A stretch of 64,000 nucleotides of DNA from Prinia subflava (Eukaryota > Chordata > Aves > Passeriformes > Cisticolidae). Shown here one piece after another: positions 22,681 to 33,249 of the stretch. The DNA lies in contig NC_086283.1 in the NCBI RefSeq assembly GCF_021018805.1, positions 21,603,662 through 21,667,661 on the forward strand, in the 5' to 3' direction. A program made the translations under genes and the position numbers. The notes beneath the pieces are model-generated. The model did no database searches, was not told where the DNA came from, and saw nothing but the letters and a program-made list of their open reading frames with translations. Position 1 is the first letter of the stretch. Every line of letters starts with the position of its first letter.

Positions 22681-25600
22681 GTTGATATTCCCAGAGAGTT
22701 CCATGGAGCCCAGAGCCCATATTTCAGCTTTACCCAACCAGAGCTACATTTAGGAACGATGCCGTTCCCACTTACCCTCAAGGAGGAGCAGCAGTGGTGG
22801 GACCCAGAAACCCCTGTGAGCCTCAGCGCTTCTTCTGGGGCTGGTTTTAGTCCCAGCTCCCCAGGGACCTGCAGTTTCCCTTCTCCAAGAGAAGCTTCTC
22901 AGCTTCATGCTCACATTTCTTTCAGAAGCACCACCAAACAAAGCCCCAGAAAAAGTGGTGAGACGCCAGATTGTTCCCATGGCATTGCAGTTTAAAGAGT
23001 TGTAAAAATAGCTGCAAACTTGCTCTTCCAAAGAGAGTCCCAAACAAGCATCCCGAGGAAAACAAAGCCTTGATGGACATCGACCACACAGAATTCCCAA
23101 CATATTTTGTGCAAGTTTCAATAATACAGCTCCATACACAATTTTCCCCCCACTTTGCTCCTGTGCATCAAATATCCCTACAGATTTTTTGCCTTCTCAA
23201 GAGCACCGCCCACAAGTGAAGGGGAATATCCACAACCCCTACATAGAATAGGATGGAAAAGGGAAGGCGTTCAACTTCCTGGGATTCACAGTTCCATACT
23301 AAAACTCTTTTATTTCCCCTCAGAAGAAAGCCAGGATGATGGATGTGGGAGTGGAAGGTTCATACCTGGGCACTCATTTACCAAATGACCACTGACCCTC
23401 TCAAGTGGGATTTATGGGACTATCACAAATAAATGAACTCAAAGGAAAAGCAGGCAAGGATTAAGAGGTGAGGATATTCTGGTAAAGAAAAAGAAAATTA
23501 GATTAATTACAATCAAATATCTGAATTTTTGAAATCTGTATGTAAAACAGGAGCAAAACAGAGAAAAAAATCAGTTTTGCCATGCCCTGTATAAACTAGT
23601 GGAGAGCAAAAAAAGAACACTTCTAAAAAGTAGTTTTCAGCCCATTAAAAGTAGATTAATAGTTTACATTTTGGGTGAAAAAAATGAGCTGCTCATATTT
23701 AGTTTCATTTGTTTAACAAGTCAATGGCTTTTTCCTGGTTAAAAGAGAGATGCATGAAAAATACAGGTATTTAGTGTTTGAGATTTTTCTGATTGTTAGT
23801 CATAACTTTTAGTCCCAAAAGGAAGGGTTTGGCCTTCCAAATTTTAAGTCCTTCTTGATTTTAACTGGAATAGAACATGAACTGATGGAAATTGTTGTTC
23901 TGCGCACCTGGGCATCCTTTTTATGAGAAATAATCCTCTCTCCAAAGAAAGATGGACTTTGAGATTTCATTGCAAAATGATGGTAAAGCTCTGGAAATCC
24001 TGACCTGGATGGTACTAAAGGAAACCACCACTAGATATCACCATCTGACTATTTAATAAATCTCAGAAAAACTGTTAATGTGTAAAAATCCCAATTATCC
24101 TCCAAGTAGATGAAGTCACCCTCTAGAGGGGCTTAATTCCCACAGTTGAGGCAGACTGGGGAACATCCTGACTACAGGATTAATTGGGGAAATTTAACTA
24201 AAGAGTCCAGCTTTCTACAGCGTCTGGGTCCCAGGACCTGGTGAATATTCCTCTGTGGGAACACAGAATGAGAGCTGGATATGAAGGTAAAAATTCCCTG
24301 CCAGCATTTCTCCTCCAGCATCAGATTTTCTGGCATGTGGATAAAAATTAACTCCAGGCAGAATCTGGCCATGGATGTCTGCCCTGTAAAATATGGCACT
24401 GCTTTGCTTTGTAATGAAATCCAGCTGCTGCCCTTCAGCAGGCTGGAAAAGCACCTTTCCAGGGATTTTCCCCATGGAATTTGAGTTCACTGAGGCATTT
24501 TTTCCCCTAGTGAAAACAAGCACAGCTCCAGTGCAGCTGATGGAGTTTTACTCAAACTCATAATGGGACTTGGCATCTTCCAAATATAAATAAATCCAAA
24601 GCAGGTCATGGATTACAACATGTCAATTAAAAAAAATTCAATTAAAATAGTATTTAAGTTACTAATAAATGTATTTGTCCCATCTTTTTAGAAATTAACA
24701 GGTTTTGCCCCTAAAAGGTATTCTGCAGCAACACCTTTCTTCCTACAGAGAGAAATTTTGAGAAGTTACTTAAATTGTGGATTAAACCAGTTTAACAAAT
24801 GCTGGGGGGGGGGAAGCACATGGACAATATTTTTCCGTGGGCAAAACTACATAAAATCAGTAACAAAATACAATATGCTTTACATTAACAGTGTGCATTT
24901 ATCTGCACCTCCATTTGTGTTGTGAAAACACATGTCATTGGGGTGATCTAAATGATCTATTTTCCTCAAAACAGTGGTGTTATGTGGTTTTGTTCTCATT
25001 CCAGCTAAAATTGTCCACATATTCAATAAAATTAATTTTAAAATGAGCTCTGAAACCAGGCCTGAGAAGGAATGGGGTGAACACAACTTCCCAGTAACCT
25101 CAGGTTTTGCCAAACTCTCATTATTTATGTGTTTTCTCCTGTGACACTCCATTTCTGTCCCAGGGATGGAGCAGCAGATCCATCAGGGATTCTCCCACTG
25201 CAGCAGCTGTTTCTGATCCATTGACTTTAATCCATGGGGCTGGGGCTGAGGTGAGCAGCAAAGCAGAGAGGGGCTCCTCCAACGCATGCCTCAGTGTTGG
25301 GAAGGACAGAAAACCACTGGAGTCTGGAGCTCAGGTTTAACCTCTGACTTCCTCATTTCCTGAGGAAGAACCTCGTACAATTAACTTCTTTCCAGACTTT
25401 GGCATGAACTATAAATAGATCCCAGGGGGAAGCAAGGGCTGGGGCACGGCAGCACAAATGCCACGGAGCACTTCTTGCTACAGATAATTGCAAACCCTTT
25501 GGCTACCGCTGTCCTCTGGAATATTTCCCCTCTCACACTCGATTAAATTGTTCTCTGCTCCTCCACCAAGTGAATCTGGAGACCTCTGCCCACCCTGGAC

Positions 25601-26068
25601 TCCTCTGGAATTTAATGAAGTCATTTGGTCTCTTCCAAAGAATTCCTGGCTTGATTTTGAATGCTGAGAAGGAGATTAATGAGACACACATAGAATTAGG
25701 GCAATGGATAGGGAAGCAAATCATCCTTTTCCTCAGGCTTCTAGAAAGTAAGGATGAGACTCGGTATTGATAACTTGCACCAAGGTCAGTGGGAATTTTG
25801 GATCAGGCAATGACCAGTTAAGTCTTGGAAGGTATGAGTTTGATTTTATTAATTTATTTCCTTATCAGGAATTATCTTTCCCTGTCATTTTAATCAGGAG
25901 AGACAAGCCCTCACATTGCCCACTCAGATCACTTTCCCCTCAGGAGCAGCTTCTTCTCAGTTCTGCTGATATTTTCTTTGAGTTCAGAGAAACTCAGTTC
26001 TTTGGTTTTAAGAAATGTCCAAGAGATAAAGATTCAAACCAAAAAACCAAAAACACCGCACAAAAAAC

Positions 26069-26074
26069 TTTATT
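26069..26074 (-). terminator. Candidate polyadenylation signal AATAAA (TASL-family gene)
   Basis: Minus-strand AATAAA about 600 bp past the stop codon, within an A/T-rich run. Confidence 0.45.
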
Positions 26075-26335
26075 AGAAAAAAACTTCTGCAGAGCAAGTA
26101 ACAGTCCAATTCATCTATCATTTTACAGTGGTGACATAATGAATAATTTCCAGCTGAAATATTTGCTGAGAAGCAAGAGCAAGGGGAGAAAATGTGTTTG
26201 AGAACTAATCAACAGTATTTCCATACAAAAATCTGCATTTAAATTTCTAAATGAAGATGCAGGAATCTTGCACTATTTTTTCAGGAATGCTGCAGTCATC
26301 TTTGCTTGCTGATTTGGCAGAAAATTAATGCTTTT

Positions 26336-26443
26336 ACATGTGGATGTGGCACTTGAGTTGAGTGGTTTAGTGGTGCTGGGTTGATGGTTGGACTTAATGA
26401 TCTTAGTGGTCATTTCCAACTTTAACAGTTCTATGATTCTATA
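26336..26443 (+). mobile_element. CR1 LINE 3' end
   Basis: GGTGCTGGGTTGATGGTTGG, ACTTAATGATCTTAGTGGTC, ATTTCCAACTTTAACAGTTC and TATGATTCTATA give the classic CR1 3' terminus with an ATTCTATG-type tail. Confidence 0.85.
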
Positions 26444-26674
26444 TATATTATAAAAACATGATTAACCAGTATTTTGGAGAGAAATTGATTTCAAATTCTC
26501 CATTAGAAAACAGAAAACAGTGACCTTTACTTCCTCTGCTACCAAAGGGGTTTAAGACTTAAAATATTAATTAGAACAAAGTGTAGTGTGTAAATGTTTC
26601 CATTTCCCAACCTAATCCTTAGAGTGAAACATTCATACATGAATCCCATCCCTCTCCTGAGCTCGGCAGCTCAG

Positions 26675-27598
26675 TCAGGACGTGAATTTCACCCTGCAGC
26701 TCCATTTTGCACCCCCTGTGTTGGAGATTTGGAGGTTTGGGGTGCTGAACTCAGAGCTGTTCTTGTTGGGAGCGTTGCGGGAGCTGAACAAAGCCAACGA
26801 GTGCAAGAGGGCTCCTCTGGCTTTGGAGGTTTCTATGTTCTGCTCCTGGGAGATCTGAACACTTATCTGGTCCAGGCTGTTCCTTATCCAGCTGCAGGTG
26901 AGAAGGTTTGTTATGGAACCACACCTGGCCAGGCTCTCTTCAAAAAACTGTTTGTAGAGCTCTGCCACTTTGGCTTCCATGTACTTGTTGAGTGTGGAGT
27001 TGGAAAGGGGCTCCTCACTGAGCATGAGGCTCCTTTCTGCAGCTTCATCTCCAGGCAGAGAGATCCCACTGGGCTTTTTGGGATGCTCACGCAGAGGGGA
27101 CTGACCCAGAGGAATATCTACGGAGAGCAGGACAGGGCCGTCAGGAAGTTCATCACATACATGGTCCAGGACACAGCCCGAGTCACACGTGTGGCCCCCC
27201 ACATGGTCCCCCCCAATCTGCAGGTCAGGATAGTTCTGGTAAATGCTGTTGCATGGCCAGGATCTGTACAAATCCACCTCATCTAGGCTTCCTCCTCTCT
27301 TGGGGATATGTAAAGCTGGGGATGCAGTTCCTTTAACCAGCATTTCCTGATCTTTTGCAGGCTCCTTTTCTATGGATCCCCACTGGGGACTGCTCCCAGC
27401 TTCCACTTGGCTGCATCTGGCAGAGAGCTCCTCCCGCTTCTTACATCCATCAGTAAAGCCTTTAATTTTTGGGATATCTACAAGTTTCTGTCTCCAGATT
27501 CCCTCTTTAGCCTTTTGGGATGCAGGAGATTTGCAAGGCTTATCTTGATGACAGCTTTCTTTATAGATGAGCCTTGTTAGGATGCCTTCTGCTAGCAT
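26675..27598 (-). CDS. TASL: TASL-family adaptor (TLR adaptor interacting with SLC15A4 on the lysosome)
   Basis: TASL binds the lysosomal transporter SLC15A4 and recruits IRF5 downstream of endosomal TLR7/8/9. This intact single-exon CDS encodes 307 aa, about the length of human TASL (~301). The start is the ATG at 27598 (GTCACCATGC): its N-terminus MLAEGILTRLIY parallels MLSEGYLSGL, the SLC15A4-binding end. Other family blocks are SIYQNYPDLQIGG (middle), NKYMEAKVAELYKQFFEE (~204-221) and SLDQISVQISQEQNIETSK (~241-259). A C-terminal STPNLQIS holds a complete pLxIS motif (N288-S292), the phospho-site that recruits IRF5. The position beside SH3BGRL may make it the TASL2 type, not the Xp21 TASL orthologue. 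No frameshift or early stop is seen. Confidence 0.9.
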   Translation of the reverse strand: MLAEGILTRLIYKESCHQDKPCKSPASQKAKEGIWRQKLVDIPKIKGFTDGCKKREELSARCSQVEAGSSPQWGSIEKEPAKDQEMLVKGTASPALHIPKRGGSLDEVDLYRSWPCNSIYQNYPDLQIGGDHVGGHTCDSGCVLDHVCDELPDGPVLLSVDIPLGQSPLREHPKKPSGISLPGDEAAERSLMLSEEPLSNSTLNKYMEAKVAELYKQFFEESLARCGSITNLLTCSWIRNSLDQISVQISQEQNIETSKARGALLHSLALFSSRNAPNKNSSEFSTPNLQISNTGGAKWSCRVKFTS

Positions 27599-29139
27599 GG
27601 TGACAAGTGTGAGCAACAGGGATCACTAGAGTTCCATGGAGCCCTGGGATGGAAAGACAGGCACAATACAACAACTATTATAGAATAATTATATTATTAC
27701 TGTTGTTGTTATTATTACTAATGAACAGTGCACTTCTCACAAAGACAGTGATTTTTCTTTCTCTCTCAAGCATTTATTTTTAGCAAACATTAAACTGCAT
27801 GCTTTTCCTCTTTACCATGTCCACAAAAATAATTCTGAAGATACAGGAAGGGCTTTAATCAGCTGCTTCATCTGTAACATCCCTTCTGCTCCCAGGTCTC
27901 TTCTGCATTGTGGCTACTTGTTCTAGATTGTACTTTATAAGCTGTAAAAATCAGCAAAATCATTTTACTTGTTTACTTGTACCATCAGTAATTAATCAAT
28001 GTTTTCCACTAAAAGACAACCATTTCCAAGAGCTAAAGAGGTGACATAGAAAGGAAATGAAGACTATATTCATATTTAGAGGTATCTCTGACTTGAGCTC
28101 TCCTGTGAGGTGCCAAGGAACTTCAAAAGAAACTGAGAGTTCTACAAATATAATAAAACTGTATTCAAAATGCAGATCAAATTTGTTTAGAGTCCCTCTT
28201 AATGATGAACTTAAAAGATATAAATAATCTGCCTTCCCCAATAGTGATAATAGTGAAGACATAAGTGTCTCAAGGTAATTTACTACACTTAAAGATTCCT
28301 TATCATCCCTTTCTAATTTACCTACTGTTAAAATCAATGGGAATCTTCACATTAAGAGTCTTACCTGAACCACTGCTCTAATGGAGCAATGGGGAACATG
28401 AACATAAGAAAGTCATTCAGTTCTTCAAATATCCTTTAAATCTCTGCATGACTGAAGCATCCACGCACCCAAAGTGTGCTTGTGGCTCAACACTTCTCAC
28501 CATGCCCCTACACCCTGGTATATTTGAAACTTGCTACACTGGGTCACTTTTCAATCCCAGTGCTCCTTCCTGGAGATATTCTGAAACTTCAGTTATTTGA
28601 GAGATGGAAATTTTCACCTTTCCCCCAAAATTTACACACTGGCACAGCAAAACTCCTTGGGTTATTATTTTTGTGGAGTTCTTTATTTTTGTGACACAGT
28701 TCCCTCCCCGGAGCTGAAAGGAACACTGGAATTTAGGGGCCAAAGCAGGCAGGAAAGGCAACAGATCTGGTTATCTACAGAGTCATTTACATATGCAAAA
28801 AGCAGGGCAACACTTTCTTAAGCACTTAAGGAACTTGATAAACAAATTTCCAAAGAAAGAAGAATTGGCAGTCTAAATCTTGCTAAAGATCCATGGAATT
28901 TGGAATGCTCTGTGCCTCATAGGACATGGGTAACCAGGTTCTTACCCTGCTCTGTAGGACCTCAGGGTACCCAGCCACTTCCCTGCTGATATACTTTGCT
29001 TCATTGCTTTGAAAGTGCTCATGAAGAGCTAAAATATAGTAATCTTGGAGAAAGTGGTCTCCTCCAAATAAAATAAGTGGTTTCTGTGGTCTGGGATAAA
29101 GCATAAGGAAAAGAGAAAGGCACAAAAAGCCCAACTTAC
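27599..29139 (-). other. Probable 5' UTR intron of the TASL-family gene
   Basis: A good acceptor (TTTCCATCCCAG|GGCTCC, exon start about 27637) lies 39 bp upstream of the start codon. A strong donor (GGGCTTG|GTAAGT) lies at 29140. Between them is A/T-rich sequence without exons, apart from a short ATT/GTT-rich stretch near 27680-27722. Confidence 0.5.
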
Positions 29140-29290
29140 CAAGCCCAGTCAGGTCCGAGGAGGATTTCCCCGAGCCCAGAGCTCTCCTGCTGCAGCTGCT
29201 GGGAGGGGGCAGATGGTTACACACCCTTTCCTCACGGCTGTCTGTGCAGAAAAAGCCTGACGTACTCATGATGTAGATCCCCGGGGTTTT
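29140..29290 (-). other. Candidate 5' UTR exon of the TASL-family gene, with uORF
   Basis: Minus-strand segment ending at a consensus donor, GGGCTTG|GTAAGT. It contains an ATG at 29269 whose frame (MSTSGFFCTDS...) stays open to the donor. Spliced to the acceptor at about 27637, that frame overlaps the main ATG in a different frame and stops shortly after it. The exon assignment is inferred from splice signals and position; the 5' end is a guess. Confidence 0.4.
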
Positions 29291-30040
29291 TAACTCATAA
29301 AACAGAAGTGATCCCGCTGGGAGAGGGCGCGGTTTTTGAACACAAAGAGAGGGCTATGTCTAAAAGAGGATGTTTGAAAATGAATTGAGATGTTTCTGAC
29401 CGCAGTGTGATGCCGAGGAGCTGCTGGCAGCCAGAACAGGACAAGGGGAAGGAGTAGAGGGTCAGGGCTGTGTCGGGCAGAGCAAAATCGGAACCGAATT
29501 CCACCACACTTCCACTGGCAGGAGCTCGGTGCTGCTCAGCTGACTTGTGGACTTACACCACTTCCCCTGTGGAAACACGCAGCTAAATTTAGAGTCTTGC
29601 AATGTGCCACTGATGGGAAAGAAGTTGGCAACTTCCTTTCACCCGGATTTTGGTGAAATACCCTGTGTCTACGACATGCAAACAGGACAATGTGCCAATC
29701 TGAAATCAGCAGTCAATGGACAGCTCTGTACAATTGTGTTGCTCATTGACCAAACTCTCTCTTTAGAGGTTCAAAAATTACCTCTGGCACGTCCCAGGTG
29801 CCTCCATGGTGCTTTTAGGTGTCCTCTTCTAGCTGAAGCCAAGCTCACACACTGAGCCACCCCTCCTTCAGCACAGGATGCAGCCCACAGACAGTCTGAA
29901 GAGTTTTCTGTTGGTAACTTTTCTAAATTTCCCATTTCTCAGAAAATAAAAACTCACAATGAAGCAGAAGCTGAATCTCATCAAAGTACAAGACAAAAGA
30001 TTCTAAAAAGACACTGTTCAGGGACAGCAGCAAAACACAA

Positions 30041-30260
30041 ATCATCATCCAGTGCCACCCCCTGCCATGGGCAGGGACACCCTCCACTATCCCAGGTTGT
30101 TCCAAGCCCCATCCAACCAAACCTTGAACACCTCCAGGCACAGGGAAGCCACAGCTTCCCTGGGCAACCTGTGCCAGGGCTTCCCCACCCTCACAGGGAA
30201 GAATTTCTTCCTAATGTCCAATCTAACCTTGCCCCCTGTCAGTGGGAAATCATGTTGTGC
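30041..30260 (-). mobile_element. CR1 LINE 3' fragment
   Basis: CCCCTGCCATGGGCAGGGAC, CCCCATCCAACCAAACCTTG, GGGCAACCTGTGCCAGGGCT and GAATTTCTTCCTAATGTCCA are the complement of CR1. Confidence 0.85.
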
Positions 30261-30744
30261 CTTAAAAATTAGGTTTGGAGTAATTCCGGCCATATAGGTT
30301 CAATGAAGTCTGTAAAATTACCTCTTTCCCTGCTTTTGTCTCGTATCTCATAAAAACCTTCAGTTTTTATAGAGGCAAAACAAAAGCTATTTTTCTTTCC
30401 ACCAAATTTATATAAAACTCATTTAAAATATAAACGCTGTTCAAAATTACCTGGTTTTTAATCACCTTATATGAGCAATTTCTGCACAGAAGGTGTAGCT
30501 GGGACTCCAGCAGAGTCACTGCCCACGGTCTTGGCGGGCAGGATCTAATTAGGGCGGATCAAATTCCAAGTAGTTTTGAACCTCGCGGAGCTTGCAATTG
30601 GTGCCAGCTGCAGCTGGAATTTTGTGCAGCTGTTTCAACAAAACTCAGAAGTAACAGAGAGAGAGGAAGAAATCAAGTCAGGTAATTTGTGTGGAGTGAT
30701 TAAAAGCAAATCAGCTTCATTTCATACCAAGAAACCTGATCTAT

Positions 30745-30826
30745 GGAAGGTGTCACTGCTGATGGAGGGGGAGGAATGAGGTGAGCTTTAACATCTCTTC
30801 CAATGCCAACCAGTCTGTGATTCTCA
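30745..30826 (+). mobile_element. CR1 LINE 3' end
   Basis: Short sense fragment: TTAACATCTCTTCCAATGCC, AACCAGTCTGTGATTCT. Confidence 0.6.
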
Positions 30827-31199
30827 GGTGTTTAATGCATATATATCCACGGAAATCCATGCATTCTCTCACTTAGATCTCAGCAAAACGAAATTCCCTT
30901 TTATTTACCAAAATAAAGTCAGGACGAGATAGAACCACAGTTATTTCAGAAGCTGACCATAGATTGCAGTTAGGATAAAGAGCAAGGCGAGGATGTCAGA
31001 ATTTAGGCCTGAATATATACTGAAAAAGAACAAAAAAATTACTCTTATAACATCACTCGTCTATGGAAAAAATAAATACTACCACACTAAATTATAATAT
31101 ATGAACTACAGCTGCACGTTAAGAAAGCCCCTTCTCTCAGCACAGGCTGTGTACTTTGCATGCATATAAACGTGACATAGACGTTGAGCGGTTTGAAAG

Positions 31200-31530
31200 G
31201 TTTTACGTTAGGGACTTTTTCCTAAGCACAGCTGTTGCGGGCCCGTTATTTTCCATTCCGAAGGCAATTTCACTCGAACTCCACAACATCACCCCTGCTT
31301 CAATGGAACCCCTCACAAACCGCACCCTCAGCCGGGGCGGCTTAAGGAGAGGGAGGGCTGGTCTTAAGGTTGACTGACAGCCGCAGTAACCAATAGAAAG
31401 GCGGGATGGGCCCGCCTCGGCCGCTGAGTGGCCGCTGGTTGCCGCAGCAACGGCACGCTGCGGCGGCGCTGCAGGTCGCGGGCGCCATTGAGGCCCCTCA
31501 CAGCGGCGCCAGCGGGCCTTGGGTAGTTCC
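31200..31530. promoter_or_regulatory. Orphan CpG island with CCAAT box and RFX X-box
   Basis: CpG-dense block between the TASL-family gene and SH3BGRL. It holds GC boxes (CGGGGCGGC near 31333, GGCGGGATGGG near 31400), a CCAAT box at 31390-31394 and a palindromic GTTGCCGCAGCAAC at 31438-31451. The palindrome fits the RFX X-box consensus GTNRCC(N)0-3RGYAAC. It looks like a promoter, but I cannot assign a transcript: it could be a distal TASL-family promoter or drive a non-coding RNA. Confidence 0.65.
31438..31451. promoter_or_regulatory. RFX-type X-box
   Basis: GTTGCCGCAGCAAC: two half-sites, GTTGCC and AGCAAC, separated by 2 bp. Confidence 0.55.
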
Positions 31531-33249
31531 TGGCTATGAAATGTGTGTCTGATTCACTTCGCTTCGTGTAAATAACCTACTCTGCGTGCTTCGAAAGGGT
31601 TCAGGAAAGAACTGAGGCCACACGGGAGTGTGCTGCTGACACTGGATTAATGATGTGCTGGTTTCCTTTTATTAAAGGTTTTGAAATACTAAGCAAATTA
31701 AAATGAAGAAATGACCAAGTTCCTGATGATATCTTCAATAAGCCAGCCTGTGAGAGAAGGAAGTACTATAAGGAATTATAGTATATAAGAATTACATATT
31801 GCTATATTGTGTATGTGTATAAATATTTATATTAAAAATATATATATACAATAATATATGTAAATACTATATATTAATGTTACAAGATATACAGGGCCAA
31901 GTCTGATACTTCATGAATACAACACATATATTTTGCACTAAATATCTTCCACGAAATATGTCTTTTGCCAACTCTGTACTCACTGTACTTACCTGTAGTA
32001 ATCCAGCAATTTCTACTTCATCACCTCAGCTTTTAAAACCCTTTTGCATTTCCGCAATTTACCAACACAGTACAAAATTTTTAATAATAAACTTCAAAAC
32101 TGTCATAATGAACCTCTCAATCTAAAACTTTCTACAAGATCACAGAATATGGGTAAGTCACAGAATATTTCTGCAGGAGACTCAATAAAAGGCAACGACT
32201 TGGGAATGATTTATTGGTGCCATGGAATTAGGATCTGAGCAATCTGGTGTAGGGAAAGTTGTCACACATTGCATGCACATGTGTAACTTGGTTTTTAAAG
32301 ATTTTGGGAAACTATTTTCCTTGAGCTTTACATTAATGAATAACAACTGGGTTTTTATGACTTTTTAATAAAAAATACAAGGAAAGCAGTGATTTTTCTG
32401 AGTTGCACAAGTGGCGTGGATACACAGGGAAAGTAAATGGGATTCATTACAACTTAGAAATGGCATTGGTGGCCCTTTTCCCATCCTGTGGGGCAGTTCT
32501 GAGACACTACAGAAGGACAAGTGAGAGGAACAAGCAATATTCCCCTTGAGAAGTCACCCTGTGCCTGATGGCACAGCTTGGCTGTGCTTTAGCTGCTCAC
32601 ACAGCAGCTTATCCTGTAAAAATTACCAAGTACACTTTAAAAGATCCGGTTACTGGTTTCCCCCAGAGGATGTGAACTGAAGTCTGGAATTTGGGCAGAT
32701 CCCAGGGCAGGTCAGAGGCAGAGAATGTGATTTCTGTCACTCTACAGATCTTCCAGGTGGTGCAGAACTTCAGCACGTGAAGCAGGAAGGAGGTACCTGC
32801 TGATCTATCCAGCAGACAGGGAAGGTGTAAATGAAGTTTTAGTTTAAAATTTATCCTGCACTGCCCTGTGGCAACACAAATATAAAATAGCACAGCTCCC
32901 TGCTGTGAGCAGCATAAAGCTCATTAATTTCAGTTTGTAAACGAGCAGGGGAGGGGTGAGTAAGCTCTGAGCGTGGGAGCAGCTGCTGTGTCCCAGCCAC
33001 TTCCGACCTGTCCCTGCCCTCGGGAACGAGTGGGAAAGCAGGATAATGAAGGAAATAACCCAAACCTTGACACACTGTTTAGAGTACTGTATCCCAGATG
33101 AAATCCCATTTAGTAATTAAATCCCATTAGCTGCAGCAGGTGAGAGATCCAACCCTGAACTTTTAAAAAGCAGTATTTTCATCTGAAAATTTCACTTCTT
33201 TCAGCTTCAAACTGTGAACAAAACATGCACACAAGTCATGGAGTGAGAA
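31531..33249. other. Intergenic, AT-rich
   Basis: An AT-rich stretch with TA/TG runs spans about 31780-31890. The remainder shows no gene or recognisable repeat. Confidence 0.6.

Larger units (their letters stand above)
18474..26050. other. Intergenic region, SLC9A2-like to TASL-family gene
   Basis: About 7.6 kb that includes the presumed 5' UTR and promoter of the exchanger. GC rises only mildly around 18.3-18.7 kb and there is no clear CpG island. Three CR1 remnants and a 24-T run are present. No coding exon is recognised. Confidence 0.65.
26051..26674 (-). other. Probable 3' UTR of the TASL-family gene
   Basis: Region from the stop codon to just past an AATAAA on the minus strand at 26069-26074. 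A plus-strand CR1 tail lies inside it, which a transcript would carry in antisense. The 3' end is inferred from the hexamer only. Confidence 0.5.
29291..31160. other. Intergenic / upstream of TASL-family gene
   Basis: Contains the presumed promoter side of the TASL-family gene and two CR1 remnants. Mild GC enrichment occurs near 30510-30600. No coding exon is recognised. Confidence 0.6.

Noticed and set aside
22291..22995. Plus-strand 234-codon open frame
   Set aside because: Mostly antisense CR1; no domain or splice structure.
26594..27286. Plus-strand 230-codon open frame
   Set aside because: It is the antisense of the TASL-family CDS, and its translation matches nothing.
27599..27616. 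TTG at 27616 as the TASL-family start
   Set aside because: The ATG at 27598 has a better context and its N-terminus aligns with the family N-terminus.
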